This document shows positions 1-6,293 of a DNA stretch of 8,356 bases, piece by piece (position 1 is the first letter of the stretch; the number at the start of each line of letters is the position of its first letter). Made by a program: the position numbers and the translations under genes. The DNA comes from an uncultured bacterium (GTDB taxonomy: Bacteria; Patescibacteriota; Patescibacteriia; UBA1558; GWA2-36-10). Location: positions 1-8,356 of the forward strand of contig CAIRBL010000038.1 of the NCBI GenBank assembly GCA_903876815.1, in the 5' to 3' direction. The notes beneath the pieces are model-generated. The model worked only from the letters and a program-made list of their open reading frames with translations. It had not been told where the DNA came from and made no database searches.

Positions 1-906
<906 letters not shown>

Positions 907-976
907 AGTTTGTTTATCTTAAAACTTATAGTTTCAGATAAATGGCTCGAGATTGGTTACTCGAAATATGATTGAC

Positions 977-1009
977 TTGATCTAACTGCTACTTTAGGCA
1001 GTTGATCAA
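977..1009 (-). other. Leader hairpin upstream of 16S rRNA
   Basis: Arms 977-989 and 998-1009 form 12 base pairs with one bulged base at 983 and an 8-nt loop. It lies about 70 nt before the mature 16S end and has no U-tract, so it is not a terminator. It may be a processing signal, perhaps for the RNase III encoded at 6378-7073; that role is inference. Confidence 0.6.
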
Positions 1010-1053
1010 TAAAAATTTAAAAAATTGACATGGTTTAACTAAAAACGGTTCAC

Positions 1054-1082
1054 TTTTTAGTTGTCAAATATTTATTTGTCAA
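1054..1082 (-). promoter_or_regulatory. Candidate rrn promoter P2
   Basis: On the minus strand, TTGACA (1077-1082) is followed after exactly 17 bp by TAAAAA (1054-1059). The -35 box is perfect and the -10 box is moderate, so this is weaker than P1. Transcription would start near 1047. Tandem promoters are usual for rRNA operons. Confidence 0.5.
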
Positions 1083-1255
1083 AAAACATAATTTTCTTGC
1101 ATTTTAATATCAAGAAAAAACAGCAACGCTCATCCTGTCACTAAATAACCCAAATGGGAAGATAGTCATGACAAACGCTTCTGTCTTTTCTCGGTTGCAA
1201 CTCCGATATTCTTTTGTAAATCAGCTACTTATCGATATTTTTTAAATGCTCCCGT

Positions 1256-1284
1256 ATTTTAGAGCAAAAAAAAGCTTTTGTCAA
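1256..1284 (-). promoter_or_regulatory. rrn promoter P1
   Basis: On the minus strand, TTGACA (1279-1284) is followed after 17 bp by TAAAAT (1256-1261), close to the sigma70 consensus. The discriminator after the -10 box is GC-rich (ACGGGAGC), as in stringently controlled rRNA promoters of other bacteria; stringent control here is inference. The start point would be near 1249. The -35 box is only 32 bp from the trmD stop codon. Confidence 0.8.
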
Positions 1285-1316
1285 GGACTATAGCCTGAAA
1301 ACTCTCAAAACTACTT

Positions 1317-2033
1317 TTAGCTACGTTTTTTGGCCTGTTTTTCACGCCATTCTTTAATTTTCTCATGATTCCCCGATAACAATATTTCCGGCACTTTTAA
1401 GCCCCTAAACTCCTCTGGTCTAGTGTATTGAGGGTATTCAATGTTAAACTTTTTAGTCTTGGTATCAAATTGAGAAAAAGACTCTTCTTCTAAAGACTCT
1501 GCTTTACCCAAAACGCCCGGCACCAAACGAGATACTGAGTCTATAATCACAGCGGATGCTAATTCTCCGCCAGTTAAAATAAAATTTCCTAAAGATATTT
1601 TTTGATCAACAAAATTATCAATACGTGCATCAATCGCTTCATAGTGGCCAGCTATCAAAATCAATCTTTTATATTGACTTAATTCTTTGACTTTGTTTTG
1701 TGTCAAAGTCTCGCCTCGAGGAGTTAATAAAATAATTTGCGTGGTTTTGTTTTTTTTTGCCTGCCCGCCGAAGCTCGCAGAGCGTAGGCGGGGATAAACT
1801 TTTTTTAAAGTTTTATAAACTGGTTCGATTTGCAAAACCATACCCGGTCCACCACCATAAGGCGGTTCATCTACTCTATTGTGTTTGTTATCTGCTTGCT
1901 CACGGATATCGTGCGTAGTTATTTTAATCAAGCTATTTTTTTGCGCCCGCGCTAAAATAGAACTATTAAAATAACTATCCAAACATTCTGGAAAAATAGT
2001 TAGTAAATCAAAATTAATTTTTGCTTTTTTCAT
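1317..2033 (-). CDS. trmD: tRNA (guanine-37-N1)-methyltransferase
   Basis: TrmD methylates G37 next to the anticodon of tRNAs with a G at position 36, using S-adenosylmethionine, and so prevents +1 frameshifting. The trefoil-knot SPOUT motifs are visible: EPPYGGGPGM (about 56-65), GHYEAIDAR (129-137), LGNFILTGGELA (148-159) and IDSVSRLVPGVLG (164-176); D165 matches the catalytic Asp169 of E. coli. The C-terminal domain (YTRPEEFRG, LLSGNHEKI) is present, but the protein stops soon afterwards at 238 residues and lacks the last helix seen in E. coli (255 residues). Residues 81-92 are an unusual in-frame insert encoded by a GC-rich palindrome. There is no Shine-Dalgarno sequence. The gene follows khpA after an 81-nt gap with a nested hairpin; rimM and rplS, frequent neighbours elsewhere, are absent. 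Confidence 0.96.
   Translation of the reverse strand: MKKAKINFDLLTIFPECLDSYFNSSILARAQKNSLIKITTHDIREQADNKHNRVDEPPYGGGPGMVLQIEPVYKTLKKVYPRLRSASFGGQAKKNKTTQIILLTPRGETLTQNKVKELSQYKRLILIAGHYEAIDARIDNFVDQKISLGNFILTGGELASAVIIDSVSRLVPGVLGKAESLEEESFSQFDTKTKKFNIEYPQYTRPEEFRGLKVPEILLSGNHEKIKEWREKQAKKRS
1761..1793. repeat. GC-rich palindromic element inserted in frame in trmD
   Basis: Outer arms CCCGCC (1764-1769) and GGCGGG (1787-1792) flank an inner stem GCTC/GAGC (1773-1776/1780-1783) with a GCA loop. This compact GC-rich hairpin lies within an AT-rich gene, next to a run of A/T. It encodes PRLRSASFGGQ in TrmD, at a point where the family normally has a short surface loop. The shape and setting suggest a small mobile or dispersed palindrome. 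No second copy is in this window, so repeat status is inferred. Confidence 0.5.
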
Positions 2034-2050
2034 AAAATAAATTTGTAAAA

Positions 2051-2096
2051 TAAAACCGCCTTGTCATTCCCGTGAAAACGGGAAGCGGCGGTTTTA
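2051..2096 (-). terminator. Nested hairpin between khpA and trmD, terminator-like
   Basis: A perfect 10-bp outer stem (2051-2060/2087-2096) encloses a second 7-bp hairpin (2067-2073/2078-2084) with a 4-nt loop. On the minus strand the outer stem ends in GGCGGTTTTATTTTA, so it could terminate transcription after khpA. It ends only 17 nt before the trmD ATG and I see no clear trmD promoter, so partial readthrough seems likely. It could instead be an RNA processing site. Confidence 0.6.
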
Positions 2097-2114
2097 TCTA
2101 TATTGTATTGAATT

Positions 2115-2423
2115 TTATAATGATAATTCTTCTACTTCTTCGTTGGCGCGTGGACGTTCAGCGCTATGAGATCTCATACCCTCTGGTTCGAAAATCTTTA
2201 AGTTAACGCGAGCGTTATTGTTGTTACCAACAATGCGCAATAAAGTGCGTAAAGCTTTGGCTGTTTGGCCTTGCTTACCGATAATCTTACCCATATCGGC
2301 TGGATTAACTTTTAAGGTTAATAATACGCCTCTTTCGTCAATGTCACGCTTTACCTCGACATCGTTTGGATTTTCGACTAAAGCTTTGACAACTGTTGCT
2401 AGAAAATCTTTATCTTCCATCAT
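2115..2423 (-). CDS. khpA: KH-domain RNA-binding protein (KhpA/YlqC family)
   Basis: This small single-KH-domain protein belongs to the KhpA family, whose members bind RNA (often with KhpB/Jag) and affect division or small RNA function in Gram-positive bacteria. The start MMEDKDFLATVVKALVENP matches the family N-terminus, and the GxxG loop that contacts RNA is GKQG at 49-52, preceded by DMGKIIG. At 102 residues it is longer than the usual 75-80: after the last strand (VNLKIFEPEG) comes a charged tail of about 20 residues ending EEVEELSL. Two ATG codons stand in tandem at the start; I kept the first. Its place between rpsP and trmD matches Firmicutes-like gene order. A promoter (2480-2508) lies just upstream, so it need not depend on rpsP transcription. 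The function in CPR is inferred. Confidence 0.92.
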   Translation of the reverse strand: MMEDKDFLATVVKALVENPNDVEVKRDIDERGVLLTLKVNPADMGKIIGKQGQTAKALRTLLRIVGNNNNARVNLKIFEPEGMRSHSAERPRANEEVEELSL

Positions 2424-2479
2424 AGTTTTTCTTTAATAATTTTTTAAATAACAGTTCGTTCGACACGAAACTTTATCTA

Positions 2480-2508
2480 AATATACAACTTCTAAAAAAA
2501 ATAGTCAA
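2480..2508 (-). promoter_or_regulatory. Candidate promoter for khpA-trmD
   Basis: On the minus strand, TTGACT (2503-2508) is followed after 17 bp by TATATT (2480-2485). It lies in the rpsP-khpA gap, and the start near 2473 would give a leader of about 50 nt. This would let khpA and trmD be expressed apart from rpsP. Confidence 0.6.
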
Positions 2509-2516
2509 CTGTAATA

Positions 2517-2936
2517 TTAGGCAGCAGTTTCTGTTTTCACTTCTTCTTCAGCAACTGTTTCTACTGGAGTTTCTGCTACTTCTTTTGCTTTTTCGGCGGC
2601 AGCTTTGGCTGCTTCATTTTTTGCAAGTTCTGCTGTTTTCTTAGCATCAATTTTTGTTTGACGCTTTTTGCTTACACTAACAGCTTTGGCTTTTTTATCA
2701 GCTTTAATTAAACCTAATTTTATTAATAGGTTGGCAACTGAATCAGAAGCTTGAGCGCCCATTTTTAACCAATGTTCAACTCGGTCATTTTTAACTACTA
2801 CCTCTTTGGTGTGTGGATTATATTGACCTAAAATTTCTAAATGGTCACCATACATGTCTTTGGTATTTTCAGAAACAACCACACGATATAATGGTTTTTT
2901 TCTTTTACCAACTCTAGATAATCTAATTTTTAACAT
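2517..2936 (-). CDS. rpsP: 30S ribosomal protein S16
   Basis: S16 is an early-binding protein of the 30S subunit that contacts 16S rRNA in the 5' and central domains. The first 80 or so residues are a standard S16: MLKIRLSRVGKRKKPLYRVVV, then LEILGQYNP and VEHWLKMGAQASDSVANLL. Residues from about 81 to 139 are a low-complexity tail rich in Lys and Ala at first, then acidic. S16 is usually 80-90 residues; such tails occur in other lineages too, and this one may be disordered. The gene has its own promoter (2993-3021) in the gap after smc. The 5' UTR has a 7-bp hairpin at 2954-2972, and there is no good Shine-Dalgarno sequence; the nearest purine run (AAGAAA) is almost touching the ATG. Confidence 0.96.
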   Translation of the reverse strand: MLKIRLSRVGKRKKPLYRVVVSENTKDMYGDHLEILGQYNPHTKEVVVKNDRVEHWLKMGAQASDSVANLLIKLGLIKADKKAKAVSVSKKRQTKIDAKKTAELAKNEAAKAAAEKAKEVAETPVETVAEEEVKTETAA

Positions 2937-2953
2937 TTTTCTTGTTGTTTAAT

Positions 2954-2972
2954 TCTCTTTTTAATAAAGAGA
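2954..2972 (-). other. Hairpin in the rpsP 5' UTR
   Basis: Arms 2954-2960 and 2966-2972 pair perfectly over 7 bp with a 5-nt loop, about 18 nt upstream of the rpsP ATG. Neither strand has a U-tract, so it is not an intrinsic terminator. It might bind a protein for autoregulation or stabilise the mRNA; this is inference. Confidence 0.45.
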
Positions 2973-2992
2973 GCTGTCCCGTGATGGACTTT

Positions 2993-3021
2993 ATGCTACT
3001 ATAATATTTAAATTTTGTCAA
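2993..3021 (-). promoter_or_regulatory. rpsP promoter
   Basis: On the minus strand, TTGACA (3016-3021) is followed after 17 bp by TAGCAT (2993-2998). The predicted start near 2986 gives a 50-nt leader. The -35 box begins 12 bp after the smc stop codon, and no terminator separates smc from it. Confidence 0.7.
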
Positions 3022-3032
3022 TCTGTGCCTTA

Positions 3033-5618
3033 TTAAGCGGCAATTTCATCGGCCTGGTCAAAATTCATGGACAATAAACTAGATATGCCGTCATCACCCA
3101 TCGTTACACCATAAATAATCTTGGCCTTGTGCATCAAAGCTCGATTGTGCGTAATACCAATAAATTGAGTCTTATCGGATAACTCATGTAAAATATCAGC
3201 CAAACGAATAGAATTTGCCTCATCAAGCGCCGCGTCTACCTCATCTAAAACCACAAAAGGTGAAGGATTGTTAGCGATAATCGCACAAATTAAAGCAATA
3301 GAGGTCAAAGCCTTTTCTCCACCCGACAACATATTGATACCAGATAATTTTTTACCTGGGGGCGTAGCTAAAATCTCAATGCCGTATTGTTTTTTGGTTT
3401 TGAGTGACTCACTTTCCGCCACGTCTGCTTCTGTGGCTAAATTTGCTTCTGAGTCATGAATGTTTTGTTTGTCTATATAAACTTCTTTGATGTCTAAAAT
3501 TAATTGTGCTTTACCACCATTAAACAATTGTTTAAAATAATTACCAAATAATTGATTGATGTGTTGAAAAGACTGATCAAATTGCTGAGAAATATTTATT
3601 TCCAAATCTTTGATAATTTTTTCCAAGTGTTTAATAGCTTCTTGCAAATCTTGACTCTGAGTATTTAAAAAAGTAAAGCGTTCATCAACTTCTTTAAACT
3701 CCAACATTACGCTTTGATCAATGGCGCCAATTTGGCTCAATTGATTTTTTAAATTATTTATTTTTTGACGCGCTGAGTTAATTTCTAGATCTTTATCAAA
3801 ATCTATTTTGACAAAATTCAAGGCCTCTTCTAAAACTTCTTTATCTAAATCTTCTTTTTTGGTCTCCAAACGAGCTAAAGAAATCTTCACTTCATTTAAT
3901 TCATTGTTTTTCAAATTAAATTCTGTTTGTAAATTTCTAAACTTTTTTTGGTCTTCCACCAAAGAAGATTTAATAGCCTCTTCTTGATTATTAAACTCTG
4001 CTACTGAAACAGAAATCGTTTGCAAAACTTTTTCTTGTGTTTCTATGTCTAAATTTAGTTGCTCCAGTTGTTCTTTGATACCTGACTTGTCTGTCTGTTT
4101 ATTGTTTTGATTTTTTAATTCTAAATTTAGCTTATTTATTTCTTGCTCTTGAGTGCGAATTTGCTGCTCGGTTTGCTGCAAATTATTTTTTAAAACCGTC
4201 ACTGTCATTTTCGCTTCATTCACTTCTGAGACTAGATTGTCTTTGTGGCTCAACAGTTTATTAAACTCCAGCTGCCAATTTATTTTTTTATCATCCGGAC
4301 TTTGTTTAAGACTGGTTAATAATTTTTTAGTAGCTACTTGTAAAGCAACAAAAACATTTTTTAATTCTAAAAGTTGGTTGATATCTGTTTGCTGAAAAAT
4401 TTGTTCACATAAAATATCTTGCTGACTAGAAATCTTTTCTAGTTCTTCAGCAATATTATTAGGAGAAAAATTTTGCTCTTGCGCAAGACGTTTTTCCAGC
4501 TCTTTAAACTCGCCCAAAATAACTTGCTGTTTTTTTTCTAAGTCTGCTAACAATTCTTGTTTGCCGACTAATTCTTTATTTTGCTCTTGAGCTAAAAGTT
4601 TATTTTTAGCCACTAAATTTAATAGCTCTTCCACGCGATTTTTTAACCAGACCAAATCACCCTGCCCGCTAGATAATAAGCTAAGGTCTGCCTTGGCTTC
4701 TAAAATAGCCTTATTTTTCAACAGAATATTAAGCTCACTTTGCGCTTGTTTTAATTTGTTTTGTAAAATTTCAAACTTTTCTTGCCGAGAATCAGACTTG
4801 CTATGTTTATCCAAATTAGTTTGCAAATCAACTAGCTCTTGATTTAAATTAGAAACAATATTTTTTAATTTATTAACTTCAGTTTGTTTAACATTTAAAT
4901 CATTGTCTAAATGAAAAAATAAAAAACTATAATAATTATTTTGTAAACTTTTCAGCTCCTGCTCTAAACTTTCTCTTCTTTCTAGCTTATTGACTTGCCT
5001 GGTTAAACTTTTTAAACGCGGTTCAAGCTCGGCTAAAATTTTACTAGTTTGTTCCAAATTTTCTTTGGCGTGATCAAGCTTGGAAATCGCTTGGTCTTTT
5101 TTGATTTGAAATTGTTTGACGCCAGTCGCTTCATCAAAAAATTCTTTGCGCTCAGCCGAAGAAGAAGTCAAAATAGAATCAATCATGCCTTGGCCAATCA
5201 CGCTGTAAGTTTTTTGACCAAAATTTGCTTGCGCAAGCAACAGCTGCACATCTAATAAACGAACTTTGTTATTATTAACTAAATATTCACTTTCACCGTT
5301 TCTGTCTATTTTACGAGAAATAACAATTTGCTCATAATCAATGTCAGCCAGTCTATCACGATTGTTCAAATACAAATCTACTTGCGCATAGCCAAGTTTA
5401 GCTTTTTTATCAGAGCCAGCAAAAATCACGTCATCAGATTTTTTACCTCGTAAAGTTTTTACACTCTGCTCACCCAAAACCCAACGTACTGCGTCAGCAA
5501 TATTTGACTTACCAGAACCATTGGGACCAACTATAGCTGTCAATTCACGATTAAACACCAAAGTACTTGGTCTAGCAAAAGATTTAAAACCTTGTATTTC
5601 TAATTTTTCTAAATACAT
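3033..5618 (-). CDS. smc: Chromosome segregation protein SMC, short and apparently without a hinge
   Basis: SMC is the ATPase of the bacterial condensin that compacts and separates chromosomes. The ATPase head is complete: Walker A GPNGSGKS (31-38), Q-loop region around GQKTYSVIGQG (134-144), signature LSGGEK (764-769), Walker B FVVLDE (788-793) and H-loop His824. Coiled coil runs from about 170 to 385 and 450 to 640. The protein is 861 residues against roughly 1150-1190 normally, and the globular hinge that should sit between the coils is not recognisable; residues 385-450 look helical instead. A charged insert (about 713-741) precedes the GIEILATPPGKKL segment. I chose the ATG at 5618, not an in-frame one at 5750, because the family starts MYLEKLEIQGFKSF and the longer form would cross a terminator. 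No Shine-Dalgarno sequence is present. scpA and scpB are not in this window. Confidence 0.95.
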   Translation of the reverse strand: MYLEKLEIQGFKSFARPSTLVFNRELTAIVGPNGSGKSNIADAVRWVLGEQSVKTLRGKKSDDVIFAGSDKKAKLGYAQVDLYLNNRDRLADIDYEQIVISRKIDRNGESEYLVNNNKVRLLDVQLLLAQANFGQKTYSVIGQGMIDSILTSSSAERKEFFDEATGVKQFQIKKDQAISKLDHAKENLEQTSKILAELEPRLKSLTRQVNKLERRESLEQELKSLQNNYYSFLFFHLDNDLNVKQTEVNKLKNIVSNLNQELVDLQTNLDKHSKSDSRQEKFEILQNKLKQAQSELNILLKNKAILEAKADLSLLSSGQGDLVWLKNRVEELLNLVAKNKLLAQEQNKELVGKQELLADLEKKQQVILGEFKELEKRLAQEQNFSPNNIAEELEKISSQQDILCEQIFQQTDINQLLELKNVFVALQVATKKLLTSLKQSPDDKKINWQLEFNKLLSHKDNLVSEVNEAKMTVTVLKNNLQQTEQQIRTQEQEINKLNLELKNQNNKQTDKSGIKEQLEQLNLDIETQEKVLQTISVSVAEFNNQEEAIKSSLVEDQKKFRNLQTEFNLKNNELNEVKISLARLETKKEDLDKEVLEEALNFVKIDFDKDLEINSARQKINNLKNQLSQIGAIDQSVMLEFKEVDERFTFLNTQSQDLQEAIKHLEKIIKDLEINISQQFDQSFQHINQLFGNYFKQLFNGGKAQLILDIKEVYIDKQNIHDSEANLATEADVAESESLKTKKQYGIEILATPPGKKLSGINMLSGGEKALTSIALICAIIANNPSPFVVLDEVDAALDEANSIRLADILHELSDKTQFIGITHNRALMHKAKIIYGVTMGDDGISSLLSMNFDQADEIAA

Positions 5619-5625
5619 ATAGGCT

Positions 5626-5634
5626 ATTTTATCA
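5626..5634 (-). promoter_or_regulatory. Extended -10 promoter of smc
   Basis: The minus strand reads TGATAAAAT, an extended -10 (TGn plus TAAAAT), with no good -35 box 17 bp upstream. The ATG begins 8 nt after the -10 box, which is where transcription should start, so the mRNA would have little or no leader. The promoter lies directly after the terminator of small RNA C. Confidence 0.6.
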
Positions 5635-5649
5635 TATTTTGAGAGAAAA

Positions 5650-5678
5650 GAAAAAAGGTTCCGACCGAAGCCGGAACC
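5650..5678 (-). terminator. Intrinsic terminator of small RNA C
   Basis: On the minus strand a 9-bp stem (5657-5665/5670-5678, one G-U pair) is capped by a UUCG tetraloop and followed by TTTTTTCTTTTC. This is a textbook Rho-independent terminator. It ends about 30 nt before the smc ATG, so it marks the end of a separate transcript rather than of an mRNA for smc. Confidence 0.9.
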
Positions 5679-5863
5679 ACAACGAATGAAGCAGAAACGC
5701 AGGAAAAGCGAGTCATGGGACGCGTCGAGGTTTTGCAGACGCAAGTTCAAAAAGGTTAGGAGCTGGCCCCAGGAGCAGCTAGTTGAGAGTGTCTTGTTTG
5801 TGAGCTGGGGTTTGAGAGAAGACTCCGAACTCCTGTGTTTCCACTTCGTGAGAAGATCATTAT
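5650..5863 (-). ncRNA. Candidate small RNA C (about 214 nt, family unknown)
   Basis: A transcription unit on the minus strand with its own promoter (5870-5898) and a strong terminator (5650-5678), but no credible coding frame. Base composition is clearly richer in G+C than the flanking genes. Local hairpins are visible: CTTC/GAAG at 5844-5855, GTG-GAAA-CAC at 5835-5844 (sharing one base, so alternatives), CCCCAG/CTGGGG at 5767-5772/5805-5810, and GCGTC/GACGC at 5722-5726/5738-5742. I looked for the signatures of tmRNA, RNase P RNA and the SRP RNA apical loop and found none. 6S RNA cannot be ruled out on length alone. It lies nearest to smc. Existence as an RNA gene is well supported; function is unknown. 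Confidence 0.65.
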
Positions 5864-5869
5864 GTTTAA

Positions 5870-5898
5870 ATAATACACCAAAAATTTTATTTTGGCAA
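5870..5898 (-). promoter_or_regulatory. Promoter of small RNA C
   Basis: On the minus strand, TTGCCA (5893-5898) is followed after 17 bp by TATTAT (5870-5875); each box differs from consensus at one position. The -35 box overlaps the end of the U-tract of the preceding terminator. The start point is near 5863. Confidence 0.7.
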
Positions 5899-5931
5899 AA
5901 AGAAAACCGCCTATCCCAATGGAGTCGGCGG
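5897..5931 (-). terminator. Intrinsic terminator of small RNA B
   Basis: On the minus strand CCGCC (5927-5931) pairs with GGCGG (5907-5911), with a short inner TCC/GGA pairing, followed by TTTTCTTTTT (5906-5897). The stem is short but very GC-rich and the U-tract is good. Confidence 0.75.
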
Positions 5932-6091
5932 CCTGAAGACGCTGCGCGCGTGCGCGCAGTGAGCGGTTGTGATTATGGTGGGTGATGACGTCGGGGCGCT
6001 GAGTGGCTCAAACTGGAGGTGTCGTGTCACACGTTCAAGGGCAAAAGCTGCCGCACAACGCCACCACCCACACGAGAAGGACAAACTAACT
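5897..6091 (-). ncRNA. Candidate small RNA B (about 195 nt, highly structured, family unknown)
   Basis: A minus-strand unit with promoter (6098-6126) and terminator (5897-5931). It has the clearest structure of the three. A 15-bp helix including three G-U pairs joins 6057-6071 to 5978-5992; inside it lie hairpins at 6040-6052 (GGCA/TGCC) and 6023-6033 (CGTG/CACG). Downstream stands a perfect GC-only-type hairpin at 5942-5959 (CTGCGCG/CGCGCAG). G-U pairs within a long helix point to a functional RNA rather than a DNA palindrome, and show the transcribed strand: they would be A-C mismatches on the other strand. No known RNA family was recognised. The only open frames are on the opposite strand and look accidental. 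Confidence 0.7.
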
Positions 6092-6097
6092 ACTTAA

Positions 6098-6126
6098 AAC
6101 ATAAAACAAAAATAAATTTCTGTCAA
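6098..6126 (-). promoter_or_regulatory. Promoter of small RNA B
   Basis: On the minus strand, TTGACA (6121-6126) is followed after 17 bp by TATGTT (6098-6103). The -35 box begins at the end of the U-tract of the small RNA A terminator. The start is near 6091. Confidence 0.65.
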
Positions 6127-6164
6127 ATTAAAGAGGGTCGCCGAGCCACAGCGCTCGACGACCC
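6125..6164 (-). terminator. Intrinsic terminator of small RNA A
   Basis: On the minus strand a 12-bp stem (6153-6164 with 6135-6146, one G-U pair) with a 6-nt loop is followed by TCTTTAATTT. The stem is strong; the U-tract is interrupted. Confidence 0.75.
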
Positions 6165-6287
6165 CATCGGTTGCCCTTTCTGGCGTAGCAGCAGCACAAC
6201 AAAGCAGCAGGGACATATCAGGATAACCAAAAGACCTAGGGGGTCAAATTGGCATTGTTTGCTTTTACTGCTCAGGAAGAGCAAATT
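6126..6287 (-). ncRNA. Candidate small RNA A (about 162 nt, family unknown)
   Basis: A minus-strand unit between its promoter (6294-6322) and a strong terminator (6125-6164). The 5' end can form either a TGCTC/GAGCA hairpin (6269-6283) or a TTTGCT/AGCAAA pairing (6258-6263/6280-6285), which exclude each other. A 7-nt stretch at 6240-6246 can pair with 6159-6165, inside the 5' arm of the terminator, so an alternative fold is possible. A CTG-repeat tract lies at 6186-6211. No coding frame is convincing: the first ATG frame ends after three codons. No known RNA family was recognised, and the SRP GGAAG-type loop is absent. Confidence 0.6.
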
Positions 6288-6293
6288 TATCTT

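Larger units (their letters stand above)
907..1250 (-). other. 16S rRNA leader (transcribed spacer upstream of rrs)
   Basis: This AT-rich stretch between rrn promoter P1 and the 16S 5' end holds no open reading frame of note. It contains a second promoter (P2), a bulged 12-bp hairpin at 977-1009, an 8-bp inverted repeat at 1092-1099/1111-1118, and a 7-bp hairpin at 1039-1060 overlapping the P2 -10 box. I could not find a convincing boxA antitermination sequence, although nusB lies in the same window. The leader probably takes part in 16S 5' maturation, but its trailer partner is outside the window. Confidence 0.7.

Noticed and set aside
2218..4395. Plus-strand open frames opposite khpA and smc
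   Set aside because: They are shadows of well-supported genes on the minus strand, without start signals or known domains.
5619..5750. 44-residue N-terminal extension of SMC to an ATG at 5750
   Set aside because: The extension has no SMC similarity, would cross the UUCG terminator and the small RNA C gene, and the family start motif begins at 5618.
6186..6211. CTG repeats of small RNA A as an antisense to the AGCAGCAGC of the 16S 530 loop
   Set aside because: Only nine bases of low-complexity sequence match, and the 530 loop is buried in the ribosome; chance is the better explanation.
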